A DNA stretch of 64,000 nucleotides, taken from contig CBDDKW010000008.1 in NCBI GenBank assembly GCA_965230425.1, positions 1 through 64,000 of the forward strand, written 5' to 3'. The notes under the pieces are model-generated. The model was not told the DNA's origin. It was given only the letters and a program-made list of their open reading frames with translations, and made no database searches. The stretch comes from CBDDKW01 sp965230425 (GTDB lineage Bacteria; Pseudomonadota; Gammaproteobacteria; UBA1113). Below, one piece after another: positions 27,331 to 36,560 of this stretch (the stretch's first letter is position 1; every line of letters starts with the position of its first letter). A program made the position numbers and the translations under genes.

Positions 27331-29472
27331 ATGAAACAAGTCGTTATAAAACAAGGCAATGCCGTGGTTGAGGAAACTCCTGCACCCTTGGTAGAGCCTG
27401 ATACTATTCTGGTACAGGTGGATCATAGCTGCATTTCTATTGGCACTGAAATGGCTGGTTTAAAAATGAGCGGTGAGCCGCTTTGGAAACGTGCATTAAA
27501 ACAGCCTGATAATGTGAAAAAAGTCTTAAAAATGGCTGCAACTTCTGGCTTCGCTAAAACCAAGAGTGTTGTCCAGGGTCAACTTGCCGCGGGTACTCCC
27601 AGTGGTTATTCTGCTGCGGGTCATGTGATCGCCATAGGATCTAATATTACCGATATTGAAATTGGAGATCGTGTGGCATGTGCTGGAGCGCAATGTGCCC
27701 ATCATGCAGAAATCATCCGCGTACCACGTAATTTAAGCGTGAAAGTGCCCGATAGTTTAAGCTTAGCCGATGCGTCTACCGTTACCTTGGGCGCTATCGC
27801 TATGCAAGGTGTACGACGTGCGCAACCTACCTTAGGTGAAACCTTTGTCGTTGTCGGTTTAGGTATTCTTGGCCAATTAACTAGTCAATTATTAAAAGCG
27901 CACGGTTGTCGGGTTATCGGTGTTGATTTGGATCCTCAACGTATTCAACGCGCGGAATCATTAGGTCTGGATGTAGGTATTTACCCAGAAGAAAAGGATC
28001 CCATTGCCCAAGTTGCACGTTTAACTGACGGTCATGGTGCCGATGGTGTGATTATTACCGCAGCAACTCCATCGAATGAAGTTATCTCTAGTGCTTTTAA
28101 CTTCTGTCGCAAAAAAGCTCGTGTTGTTTTAGTAGGGGATGTGGGGCTTGATTTAAAACGCGCAGATTTTTATGCGAAAGAATTAGATTTTTATATTTCC
28201 TGTTCTTATGGTCCCGGCCGTTATGACAGTAACTATGAAGAACATGGTTTAGATTATCCTATCGGTTATGTGCGCTGGACTGAAAATCGTAATATGGCTG
28301 AATATCTACAATTAATCGCTGAAGGTAAAATCAATGTTGAGGCATTAACTGACAAGGTTTATCCCATTGAACAAGCACAACAAGCCTATGCTGATATCAA
28401 ACATCATGCCGCAGATACCTTAATTGCCTTATTGCAATATCCCCAGGATGAGCAGGCACGTACTACGACTAAAATTACCAATCCAAAGGCAACCGCACTC
28501 GATACAGATAAAGTAAATATTGCTTTAATTGGTGCTGGCGGTTTCGCTAAGGGTATGCATTTACCTAATTTAGATAAGCTAGGTAATCAAGCACGCTTAT
28601 ATGCGGTCATGAGCCGGACCGGCCATAATGCCTTAGCTACAGCAAAACAATTTTCAGCACAGTACGGTACAACGGAATATCAAAAGATTCTTGACGATAA
28701 ACAAGTGGACGCAGTAATTATTACCACCCGTCACCATCTACATTGCGAGATGGCGCTTGCAGCATTACAAGCAGGTAAACATGTTTTGTTGGAAAAACCA
28801 CTGGCTATGTCACAGACTGAGCTTGATAAAATCAAGCAATTCTATGCGGCACATAAGGACAGTGCTCCCATATTATTGACTGGCTTTAACCGGCGGTTTT
28901 CTAGCTATATGCGTAAAACCCGTGAATTAACCAACAGCGCTCAAGGCCCATTGATGATCAACTATCGGATGAACGCTGGACATATAGCGCAAGATCATTG
29001 GGTACACGGCCCTGAAGGTGGTGGCCGCAATATTGGTGAAGCTTGTCATATTTATGATGTTTTTACTTATTTAACCGATAGCCAAGTGACTCATGTTCAA
29101 GCTCAAGCTATTCAACCGCAGTCTGGCTTTTACGGTAAAAATGATAATTTCATGGTGAATTTAAGCTTTGCTAATGGTTCCATTGCACACTTAACTTATA
29201 CCGCACTTGGGTCAAAGGACCATCCTAAAGAGTTATGTGATGTTTATGTGGATGGTAAGGTCATTCAGCTAGCGGATTATCAGTCTTTAAATATTTCCGG
29301 CAGCAAGGCCAAAGGACTCAGCACTAAAACTATGGAAAAAGGTCAACTAGAAGAGTTAACTGATTTTATTCAAGCAATTAAACAGGGTGGTGAGTGGCCG
29401 ATTCCGCTATGGCAACAATTGCAAGCATCACAAATCGCCTTGGATGTTGAAGCTCAATTAGGACAAGCATAA
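27331..29472 (+). CDS. Bi-domain oxidoreductase (MDR plus Gfo/Idh/MocA), copy 3
   Basis: The 713-residue product repeats the plan of the copies at 5376 and 14590. The MDR module has FVVVGLGILGQLTSQLLKAHG and VRWTENRNMAEYLQLI. The Gfo/Idh/MocA module (from about residue 395) has IALIGAGGFAKGMHLPNL, HVLLEKPLAMSQ, TGFNRRFSSYMRK and GGGRNIGEACHIYD. The last motif is identical to that in copy 1 (5376) and differs in copy 2, so copies 1 and 3 look closer to each other at the substrate site. The gene overlaps the amidotransferase gene by one base (TAATG). Co-translation with an AsnB-type enzyme suggests that the oxidised sugar is then amidated; this is inference. Confidence 0.9.
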   Translation: MKQVVIKQGNAVVEETPAPLVEPDTILVQVDHSCISIGTEMAGLKMSGEPLWKRALKQPDNVKKVLKMAATSGFAKTKSVVQGQLAAGTPSGYSAAGHVIAIGSNITDIEIGDRVACAGAQCAHHAEIIRVPRNLSVKVPDSLSLADASTVTLGAIAMQGVRRAQPTLGETFVVVGLGILGQLTSQLLKAHGCRVIGVDLDPQRIQRAESLGLDVGIYPEEKDPIAQVARLTDGHGADGVIITAATPSNEVISSAFNFCRKKARVVLVGDVGLDLKRADFYAKELDFYISCSYGPGRYDSNYEEHGLDYPIGYVRWTENRNMAEYLQLIAEGKINVEALTDKVYPIEQAQQAYADIKHHAADTLIALLQYPQDEQARTTTKITNPKATALDTDKVNIALIGAGGFAKGMHLPNLDKLGNQARLYAVMSRTGHNALATAKQFSAQYGTTEYQKILDDKQVDAVIITTRHHLHCEMALAALQAGKHVLLEKPLAMSQTELDKIKQFYAAHKDSAPILLTGFNRRFSSYMRKTRELTNSAQGPLMINYRMNAGHIAQDHWVHGPEGGGRNIGEACHIYDVFTYLTDSQVTHVQAQAIQPQSGFYGKNDNFMVNLSFANGSIAHLTYTALGSKDHPKELCDVYVDGKVIQLADYQSLNISGSKAKGLSTKTMEKGQLEELTDFIQAIKQGGEWPIPLWQQLQASQIALDVEAQLGQA

Positions 29473-31373
29473 TGTGTGGTATTGTTGGCGCTATTGCTTT
29501 TAACGACTACGCCATTTCAGCGGAATATATCACCGCAATGCGTGATGCGATGGTCCACCGCGGTCCTGATGGTGCTGGCGTATGGGTCTCACCGAAAAGA
29601 AATGTAGGACTTGGTCATCGCCGTTTATCAATCATCGATTTGTCCGAACACGCAGCACAACCCATGCGCAGTCAAGACGGACGATTTGTCTTAACCTTCA
29701 ATGGTGAAATTTATAATCATAAGGATATACGCCGTGAATTAATACAATTAGGCGTAAACGATTGGCAAACGGATCATTCTGATACTGAAGTCTTATTAAA
29801 TGCCTTTAGACATTGGGGTATTGATTGCTTAGAGAAATTTCGTGGCATGTTTGCCTTCGCTATATGGGATAATCAAGAGCAGACTCTATGGCTGGTACGC
29901 GACCGCTTAGGTATCAAGCCCTTATATTTTTCTCAGCATAATGGGCGTTTAACTTTTGCCTCGGAGATTAAAGCTCTGTTGCGCGATCCAGCACAACAAC
30001 GGGCAATCAATGAAGAATCATTTTTTCATTACTTATCTTTTTTAACCCCACCGGCACCCGATACACTCTTTGCAGGTATTCATAAATTACCCTGTGGCAG
30101 TTGGCTTAAGATAAAGAACGATGGTCAAATACAAGAGCATAAATATTGGGACGTCTTGGATCATGTGACCCCTTTACAAAATCATTCAGATGCAGAATTG
30201 GCGGAAATGGTCCAGGCAGAATTACGCACAGCCGTTAAACTACGTAAAGAAAGTGATGTTCCTGTTGGCGTATTTCTATCTGGCGGTATTGACTCTAGCA
30301 CTAATGCCGCACTATTTTCTGAGGACAGTGATACACCGATTAATACTTTCTCCATCGGTTATGAGGGCAAGTATGATAGCTATCAAAATGAATTACACTT
30401 CGCCAAACAAATGGCGCATGAAGTGTCGGCAAATTATCATGAGCGTTTACTCAATGTCGATGATTTAATGAATTTTCTACCGCAAATGATCCATTTACAG
30501 GATGAACCTATTGCTGATCCTGTCTGTGTACCGGTGTACTATGTCTCTGAACTTGCCCGTAAAAATGGCACCATTGTTTGCCAGGTAGGTGAAGGTGCAG
30601 ATGAATTATTCTGTGGTTACCCCTCTTGGAAAGTTAAATTAAATTTACAGCAATTGAGCGCTATACCTGGCACAGGATTACTTAAACGCATGGGTTTAGG
30701 TTTATTAGGCGCCGCCAACAAAAAGCATACTTTATATTATGAATTATTACGTCGCGGTACTATGCAACAGCCAGTATTCTGGGGTGGAGCAGAATCATTT
30801 ACGGAATACCAAAAGCAGCATTTGTTATCACCTCGCCTGCAAAAACAGTTTGCAGGACGCACTTCATGGGAAGCGATTGAACCTCTGTATCAGCAATTTC
30901 AAAGCAAAGCTTGGGATCCCCATTGGTTGAACTGGATGTCCTATTTGGATTTAAACTTCCGCTTACCTGAATTATTACTCATGCGTGTGGATAAAATGAG
31001 TATGGGAGTTAGCCTAGAGGGAAGAGTACCTTTCCTCGACCACAAGTTTGTTGAATTAGCTATGAGCATTCCAGCTAAACAAAAGATTAAACAGGGTACT
31101 TTAAAACACTTATTAAAGAAATCGGTGCAGGGTTTGATCCCTGATGAATTAATTCATCGTAAAAAGCAGGGCTTCGGCGTGCCTATTTATGAATGGCTAT
31201 TTGATAAGCTTGGCGATAAAACTCGTCAAGAGTTAACTCACTTTTGTGAGCAAACAGACCTACTTAACCCCCAAGCGGTTAATACCATGATAGAGCAAAA
31301 ACATGGGCATCAATTATGGTATTTACTCAATCTGGCGCTGTGGTGGAAGCATTATATTCAAACATCTAATTAA
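29472..31373 (+). CDS. Asparagine synthase (glutamine-hydrolysing)-type amidotransferase
   Basis: The 633-residue protein is a full class-II glutamine amidotransferase plus synthetase. The start MCGIVGAIAF has the nucleophilic Cys2, MVHRGPDGAGVW and LTFNGEIYNH complete the glutaminase site, and the ATP pyrophosphatase loop VFLSGGIDSSTNAALF lies near residue 270. VGEGADELFCGYPSWK and MRVDKMSMGVSLEGRVPFLD complete the synthetase site. In polysaccharide loci such proteins often amidate uronic acids rather than aspartate. Coupling to the bi-domain oxidoreductase supports this, but a true AsnB cannot be excluded. The gene ends 18 bases before a triple palindrome array. Confidence 0.92.
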   Translation: MCGIVGAIAFNDYAISAEYITAMRDAMVHRGPDGAGVWVSPKRNVGLGHRRLSIIDLSEHAAQPMRSQDGRFVLTFNGEIYNHKDIRRELIQLGVNDWQTDHSDTEVLLNAFRHWGIDCLEKFRGMFAFAIWDNQEQTLWLVRDRLGIKPLYFSQHNGRLTFASEIKALLRDPAQQRAINEESFFHYLSFLTPPAPDTLFAGIHKLPCGSWLKIKNDGQIQEHKYWDVLDHVTPLQNHSDAELAEMVQAELRTAVKLRKESDVPVGVFLSGGIDSSTNAALFSEDSDTPINTFSIGYEGKYDSYQNELHFAKQMAHEVSANYHERLLNVDDLMNFLPQMIHLQDEPIADPVCVPVYYVSELARKNGTIVCQVGEGADELFCGYPSWKVKLNLQQLSAIPGTGLLKRMGLGLLGAANKKHTLYYELLRRGTMQQPVFWGGAESFTEYQKQHLLSPRLQKQFAGRTSWEAIEPLYQQFQSKAWDPHWLNWMSYLDLNFRLPELLLMRVDKMSMGVSLEGRVPFLDHKFVELAMSIPAKQKIKQGTLKHLLKKSVQGLIPDELIHRKKQGFGVPIYEWLFDKLGDKTRQELTHFCEQTDLLNPQAVNTMIEQKHGHQLWYLLNLALWWKHYIQTSN

Positions 31374-31391
31374 CTGAGAACTACTATAGTC

Positions 31392-31534
31392 CGCGCCAAA
31401 CACCTCGATTTTCACTGCGTTTGGCGCCAAAATAACGCTTCTCTCGCGCCAAACACCTCAATTTTCCTTGTGTTTGGCGCCAAAAAGCTTCTCATCTCGC
31501 GCCAAACACCCCAATTTTCGTTGCGTTTGGCGCG
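31392..31534. repeat. Three tandem 37-nt palindromes, 53-bp period
   Basis: Copies at 31392-31428, 31445-31481 and 31498-31534 each run CGCGCCAAACACC, a short loop region, then GTTTGGCGC. The arms GCGCCAAAC/GTTTGGCGC are identical in all three, while the loop drifts (CTCGATTTTCACTGC, CTCAATTTTCCTTGT, CCCAATTTTCGTTGC). The array separates asnB-like from an ATPase gene. Any copy could fold in RNA, and the first could terminate transcription from the upstream gene, though no long T run follows. Confidence 0.92.
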
Positions 31535-31577
31535 ACAGCCGACTATAATTCTAACTATAAGTATAGAGATTAATCAG

Positions 31578-33023
31578 ATGAAAAGTCATAAAGCTCCTAA
31601 AAATCAATCATTTACAGGCAGAGAGAGAGAAATCAAACGGCTGACAAAATTTGCTCGCCTGTCTCATGCCGCAATATTAGTCATATATGGCAGAAGAAGA
31701 ATTGGTAAAACAGAACTTATCGAACAAGTTTTTAAGGATCGACTCTTATTAAAGTTCGAAGGGTTAGAAAATCAACCACAAGAAAGACAAATTAAGCAAG
31801 TACTTTACCAAGCAGCTCATTATTTTGCCAAGCCTTATATTGCTGATTTAAATTATGAGTCCTGGGTAGAAGTCTTTGACCTCATCGCTGAACATATCGC
31901 CGATCATGAAGTCACTTTATACCTAGAAGAATTACAATGGCTGGCAAACTACGACTCTTTATTAATTAGCGCCTTAAAATTTGCTTGGGATAATCAATTT
32001 CGGCACAACCCCAAGTTACGTATAGTATTGTGCGGCTCCTCTCCTTCTTTTATGATCAATCAAGTCATACATTCACAAGCTTTATATAATCGTTCACAGT
32101 ATGAAATGCATCTATTACCTTTCACACTATACGAGACTAAACAGTTCTTAAAAAATATTTCTAATCATGAGGTAATACTTGCTTATTTAACGCTGGGAGG
32201 GATCCCTGAATACTTAAAATATATCTATAATGCTCAGTCTGTTTACTTAGGCATATGTGAAAATGCTTTTGTTAAAGATAGCTTTTTGAGTGGAGAATAT
32301 GAACGGATTTTTATTAGTAGCCTGAATAGTAATCCACATTATCAAAAAATTATCGAATATTTAAGCAACCGTCGTTATGCTTCACGTGACATGATCACAA
32401 AGCACTTAGGCATTAAATCAGGTGGTGGCATAACTAAGGTACTCGATGATTTAGAACAATGTGGCTTTATCCAGCGCTACAAACCTTATCAAATGAAATC
32501 AGGTCGTGGAGTTTATCGTTATTGTGTGAAAGATGAATATCTACAATTTTATTATAAATTTGTTGCTCCGGTTAAACAGAATATTGAATTAGGTCAATAC
32601 GATTATAATCCGACTCAAGCGATTAACCAGCAGAGCTACCATATATGGATGGGTTATGCCTTTGAACGAATAATTAGGAATAATCAACACTTAATTGCAA
32701 AGATTCTTGGTTTTTCCGGTCTGCAGTATAAATGGGGCGTGTACTACAACCGAGAAACGAATCAACAACAACCAGGTTATCAAATTGATTTGATCTTTGA
32801 ACACAGTAAAGCTGTGTATACTGTTTGTGAGATAAAATACCACTCTACCTTTGTTGGCCCCTCAGTAATTGCAGACATGGAAGAAAAGCTCGAGTTATTT
32901 ATAGGTGATAATAATTATACCATTAAAAAAGTATTGATTACGAATTACGGTGCTACTGACAATGTGGTAAAGCAAGCTTATTTCGATAATATTATTACCA
33001 TAGATGATTTATTCGAAACCTAA
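31578..33023 (+). CDS. Archaeal-type AAA ATPase with C-terminal nuclease-like (DUF234) region
   Basis: The 481-residue protein begins at the ATG at 31578; an in-frame ATG at 31470 lies inside the palindrome array and is unlikely. The Walker A motif GRRRIGKT is at residues 38-45. A Walker-B-like YLEELQWL follows near residue 115, where the family usually has DEFQ. A winged-helix part around residues 255-310 (KHLGIKSGGGITKVLDDLEQCG) links to a C-terminal region with QIDLIF at 402-407 and CEIKYH at 417-422. The D404, E418 and K420 spacing fits the PD-(D/E)xK fold reported for DUF234. These proteins are widespread and mobile; their role is not settled. Confidence 0.82.
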   Translation: MKSHKAPKNQSFTGREREIKRLTKFARLSHAAILVIYGRRRIGKTELIEQVFKDRLLLKFEGLENQPQERQIKQVLYQAAHYFAKPYIADLNYESWVEVFDLIAEHIADHEVTLYLEELQWLANYDSLLISALKFAWDNQFRHNPKLRIVLCGSSPSFMINQVIHSQALYNRSQYEMHLLPFTLYETKQFLKNISNHEVILAYLTLGGIPEYLKYIYNAQSVYLGICENAFVKDSFLSGEYERIFISSLNSNPHYQKIIEYLSNRRYASRDMITKHLGIKSGGGITKVLDDLEQCGFIQRYKPYQMKSGRGVYRYCVKDEYLQFYYKFVAPVKQNIELGQYDYNPTQAINQQSYHIWMGYAFERIIRNNQHLIAKILGFSGLQYKWGVYYNRETNQQQPGYQIDLIFEHSKAVYTVCEIKYHSTFVGPSVIADMEEKLELFIGDNNYTIKKVLITNYGATDNVVKQAYFDNIITIDDLFET

Positions 33024-33088
33024 ATTTGATATTAGATAACTAATTTTCTCAAGACTCTTCTCTCGAAGTATAGATAGTTACGAAGTTA

Positions 33089-33697
33089 TCAAACGGGTCT
33101 CTGGCAACGTAGTGCGTAGAAGAACCTAGTCACCGGCTGACAATAAATCTGTCGATAATCGCTTTGGGGCCAAATAAAGCTTTCATAGAATGGTAAAGGG
33201 ACTTCATTCTCACCTTGAGGGATCTCAATGGCTTCACCAGGGTGATCGCTGAAGCGCCCTATAACTTTTATCCATGTTTGGCCTGAGCTGGATAAGATCA
33301 GTTCTAATTTAGCGAAATAGCGTGCCATAGTATAATCAGCTAAACGAGCGACGATGACATAGATATGTAACTGCAGATCTTTATCTACCCAAAAGGTGAT
33401 GCTACTAAATTTGCCAGTAGGGTAAGGAATATGCTGATTTTGGCTAAATAGAATCAACTCGTTTTCATTCATAGGCCAACGATGGAAATGTTTAACATAA
33501 GCATGAGCAGCATAGCTTAGTTGATTCACCGCTTGAACATTTTCAGGAGAAAAGTCTTGCAGTGACATTTCAGCACTAGAGGTGTTATATTCTTCAAATA
33601 GGTTAATACCTGAGCAGGCTGTAAGCATCATAATTAATAGGGATAGGCTTAATGCAGGTAATATATACAAGCGTCTGTATTGTGTCGCATCGCTCAT
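33089..33697 (-). CDS. Hypothetical lipoprotein
   Basis: The 202-residue protein has a signal peptide with a lipobox (LLIMMLTACSG, Cys at about residue 28), so it should be lipidated and held at a membrane facing the periplasm. The mature part is not recognised: it contains AYVKHFHRWPMNENELILFS and ends RFFYALRCQRPV, with four Cys including the lipidated one. Its neighbours are the ATPase gene (convergent, 65 bases away) and a divergent TPR gene. It could be a small outer-membrane or periplasmic accessory protein; nothing in the context assigns a function. Confidence 0.75.
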   Translation of the reverse strand: MSDATQYRRLYILPALSLSLLIMMLTACSGINLFEEYNTSSAEMSLQDFSPENVQAVNQLSYAAHAYVKHFHRWPMNENELILFSQNQHIPYPTGKFSSITFWVDKDLQLHIYVIVARLADYTMARYFAKLELILSSSGQTWIKVIGRFSDHPGEAIEIPQGENEVPLPFYESFIWPQSDYRQIYCQPVTRFFYALRCQRPV

Positions 33698-33995
33698 GAT
33701 GACATACCTACATTCCTTTACTATCTACAAAAAAATAATCATAACCTAATAAGCATTGCTGTAAATAGCCATATACCAAAACACTCACCCAGTGCTTGAC
33801 CGCTGAATCCAATAAGCTACTGATTTTTATATAATTTTATCTTATAAATGCATCCCCCCGCATTTTTTGAATTAATTTTACACAACCTTAAGCTTCTCTT
33901 AATATTTCGGTGATATATTGACCACCTCACATTGCATGGTGACTAAATAATTTTCATGTTGGTAATTCTACTAACAAGGTATATGGAGCAAAATT

Positions 33996-35003
33996 ATGAC
34001 GGTCACAACTCAGCTTCGCGGCATTGAAAACAAAGTTATTTTCCTTAATAAACAAATAGATAGTGATCTAGAGAATTTAATTAATCAGTATACCGAATGC
34101 TTATCCCAGCTTAAGCAGCTTGGATTAGCTGAGCTGGATCGTGATGATTCCCTAATTGCTACACATACGGCGGTGAATATCCAGCATAGTCTTGCTAGCC
34201 TTTATTACGATCAAGCAAACTTTACTCGAGCAACTTCTTATTTAAAGCAATCCCTTAAGGATCTTAATACGTTACTGACTTACGTATCAGGATCTAAAGC
34301 TGAAGAATTATCACAAATGAAATATCAGTTATTAGCTGATCTCGGTGACTCTTATTTTCAACATCAGTCATACTCTGAAGCCACAGCAGTTTATGCCACA
34401 CTAATCGAATTAAAACCTGATCCAGCTCAACTGATTAAATCCATGGAATTAATGGGACGCAGTTTGTACTTAAATAATAAATTTGTTCAAGCAGAGGGGG
34501 TATTCACTAAACTAGTTAAGCAACTTGAAACATTAAGCTCAGAGGATCATGAATTATATGATGAAGAGGACAACCGCATTAACTTACAAGAAAGACTGGT
34601 AACTGCGCGCGAACTATTGAATGATACTCAGCAGCAGTGTCCGCTGACACAATGTGGTACTGCAATATCACGCACTAGCTCTACTTTAAGAAGCTTTGAG
34701 CATTTAAGGCCTTATATGCAAACCTCAAATGAACCCAATGAACGCCAACAACGATTATTTCATTTTCTGCAAGACTTTGAGCCTAGTTTAACAAATAAAA
34801 TGTTCACGACGACGACCGCAGCAGTACGTATACAGTTCTCTAATGGTCTGTCAATGCAAAAATTTGCGGACAAATTAAAAGGTGCTGATATCAAAGCGAA
34901 ACTTACTCTTGATCCCCACAGAAACATTTGTACTGTTCTAAATAGCACAATTACAGCATTACCTAGAACTGATAGAAATGGACACATCTCAATAAAACCA
35001 TAA
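33996..35003 (+). CDS. TPR-repeat protein of unknown function
   Basis: The 335-residue protein has three recognisable TPR-like helix pairs: around residues 50-85 (HSLASLYYDQANFTRATSYL), 105-140 (LADLGDSYFQHQSYSEATAV) and 145-180 (ELMGRSLYLNNKFVQAEGVF). The C-terminal 130 residues have no recognised domain. There is no signal peptide or membrane segment, so it is probably cytoplasmic or delivered by a secretion system lacking cleaved signals. An ATG at 33996 follows TGGAGCAAA at a usable distance. The 298-base gap before it is AT-rich and holds at least this gene's promoter and that of the divergent lipoprotein gene; I see no other element there. Confidence 0.75.
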   Translation: MTVTTQLRGIENKVIFLNKQIDSDLENLINQYTECLSQLKQLGLAELDRDDSLIATHTAVNIQHSLASLYYDQANFTRATSYLKQSLKDLNTLLTYVSGSKAEELSQMKYQLLADLGDSYFQHQSYSEATAVYATLIELKPDPAQLIKSMELMGRSLYLNNKFVQAEGVFTKLVKQLETLSSEDHELYDEEDNRINLQERLVTARELLNDTQQQCPLTQCGTAISRTSSTLRSFEHLRPYMQTSNEPNERQQRLFHFLQDFEPSLTNKMFTTTTAAVRIQFSNGLSMQKFADKLKGADIKAKLTLDPHRNICTVLNSTITALPRTDRNGHISIKP

Positions 35004-35082
35004 AAAATTAAATCTTTATTGTATTTTTCGTAAATATTTAGTATTATTATTGATACTATTATTCGGGAAATGGAGTATACTT

Positions 35083-35343
35083 ATGAAGATCACTGCTATT
35101 ATTGAGCAAATGCACAAGCAGCCTCAAAAAGTACGATTCAGTGATCTACAGAAAGTTTGCTCCCACTACTTCGGACAACCACGAAATAACGGTACAAGTC
35201 ACTATGTATATAAAATGCCATGGTTTGGTGATCCAAGAATCAACATCCAAAATCAAAATGGGAGAGCTAAAATTTACCAAATTAAACAAGCACTACAAGC
35301 TATAGAGAAAATTATTGAGGAAAGTAAATATGATAAACCATAA
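35083..35343 (+). CDS. hicA: HicA-family toxin (mRNA interferase)
   Basis: The 86-residue protein fits the HicA fold of a small double-stranded RNA-binding-like ribonuclease. The catalytic His is in GTSHYVYKMPW (about residue 42), followed by INIQNQNGRAKIYQIKQAL, the usual C-terminal half. I chose the ATG at 35083, nine bases after GGAG. It overlaps the next gene by 14 bases, the toxin-first order normal for hicAB. The promoter region includes AGTAT-N8-ATACT, a possible operator for the DNA-binding antitoxin. Confidence 0.88.
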   Translation: MKITAIIEQMHKQPQKVRFSDLQKVCSHYFGQPRNNGTSHYVYKMPWFGDPRINIQNQNGRAKIYQIKQALQAIEKIIEESKYDKP

Positions 35344-35662
35344 ACATTATACATATCGGGTCTTGTGGTCAGTAGATGATAATGAACATGTCGGCTTATG
35401 CGTAGAATTTCCTAGCTTATCATTTTTAGATAAAAACCAGACACGAGCTTTAGAAGGTATCGTAGCCCTAGTACGTGAAATCATTAAAGATATGGAAGAA
35501 AATAATGAGTTTATTCCAGAACCTTTATCTGAAAAAAATTACTCTGGTAAATTTCAAGTAAGAACAACGCCAGAAATACACAGAATGCTAGCTGTACAAG
35601 CCGCAGAAAATGGTGTTAGCCTCAATAGGTATATTAACTCTAAGTTACATAATAGTGACTAA
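35330..35662 (+). CDS. hicB: HicB-family antitoxin
   Basis: The 110-residue protein has the HicB partial RNase H-like N-terminal part (YTYRVLWSVDDNEHVGLCVE and EFPSLSFLDKNQTRALEGI), the usual PEPLSEKNYSGKF linker, and a ribbon-helix-helix C-terminus (VRTTPEIHRMLAVQAAENGV). It neutralises HicA and probably represses the operon. The start at 35330 is inside hicA, so translation of the two is coupled. Confidence 0.9.
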   Translation: MINHKHYTYRVLWSVDDNEHVGLCVEFPSLSFLDKNQTRALEGIVALVREIIKDMEENNEFIPEPLSEKNYSGKFQVRTTPEIHRMLAVQAAENGVSLNRYINSKLHNSD

Positions 35663-35706
35663 GTATTACTGACCCATTGAGTTAGTGCTTTAGCATTCTG
35701 GCTTAT

Positions 35707-36462
35707 TCAAACCTCATATTTACGAATAATTGCATTCATTTTTCCGGATTTCTTCAAATTCTCCATCCCTTTATTAAAGGCATTTAACTTTTCTTGGTAA
35801 TCAGGCGAATATTCAGAGAAACAAATGAATAGCTTTTCACTTTCTAATGATGGTCCCATAAAGACAATATCATTGAGAAGTGGATAATTCTTATCAATTA
35901 AATACTCTGCAACAAAGACATCTGTAAAGGCTAAATCTACCTTTCTTTGTTGTAAATTCATTAAGTTTTGGAAATCATTATCAGCAGCAACGACTTTAAT
36001 ATTTTTAGCATCATCAAGTGCTTTGATGTTGTGGTAATCTTTTACCACACCAAATGTATACTGACGTAAACCTTGGATGGCTTGTTCCTGATTTTTTCCT
36101 GGGTTTGACACAGTATATTTTATCGGTGAGTTTTTACGTTTATAGAAGCCAACAAGGCCACCAAATAGGGAATGAGAACACACTTCATTATTATCTGTCG
36201 AACGTCGATAATCAGGGAAGTAAGCATCATAACCATTCGCTTCTAAATTCTTCGCTTGTACCCATGGCATGAAATGAATTTTCACATCATAGCCTTGATC
36301 TTCTAATGCGGCTTTAACGAGTGCGGTGATATAGCCATTACCATTGAGATTTTGCCCTACATAAGGTTCCCAATCAGAAGTAGCTAAATTGATAACGGGT
36401 TTAGCCAGAACTGGCCATGCGATCACAAGCAAAAGACTTGCAAGTAAGACTTTCCTAGTCAT
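35707..36462 (-). CDS. Periplasmic solute-binding protein, family 3 (amino-acid-type)
   Basis: The 251-residue protein has a cleavable signal peptide (VLLASLLLVIAWPVLA, cut near residue 20) and a family 3 solute-binding fold: NLATSDWEPYVGQNLNGNGY at the start, ALVKAALEDQGYDVKIHFMP, and VDLAFTDVFVAEYLIDKNYP. Proteins of this type bind amino acids or similar polar solutes for ABC uptake. No permease or ATPase gene is adjacent, so it is an orphan, or its partners are elsewhere. Between it and mnmE upstream, a hairpin AGCAAG-N7-CTTGCT at about 36537-36555 may end mnmE transcription. Confidence 0.85.
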   Translation of the reverse strand: MTRKVLLASLLLVIAWPVLAKPVINLATSDWEPYVGQNLNGNGYITALVKAALEDQGYDVKIHFMPWVQAKNLEANGYDAYFPDYRRSTDNNEVCSHSLFGGLVGFYKRKNSPIKYTVSNPGKNQEQAIQGLRQYTFGVVKDYHNIKALDDAKNIKVVAADNDFQNLMNLQQRKVDLAFTDVFVAEYLIDKNYPLLNDIVFMGPSLESEKLFICFSEYSPDYQEKLNAFNKGMENLKKSGKMNAIIRKYEV

Positions 36463-36560
36463 AGTATGTCCCTCATTGATGCCCCACCCTTTGCCAGGGG
36501 CTTTAGTGTTTTCTAAATTCTGTCTTTAATAAGCAAGTCTTTTGCTTGCTATTATTACCT

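Noticed and set aside
31470..31577. Upstream start for the ATPase that would add 36 residues
   Set aside because: The extension is encoded by the third palindrome and the flanking repeat, with no family similarity; the ATG at 31578 gives the normal start.
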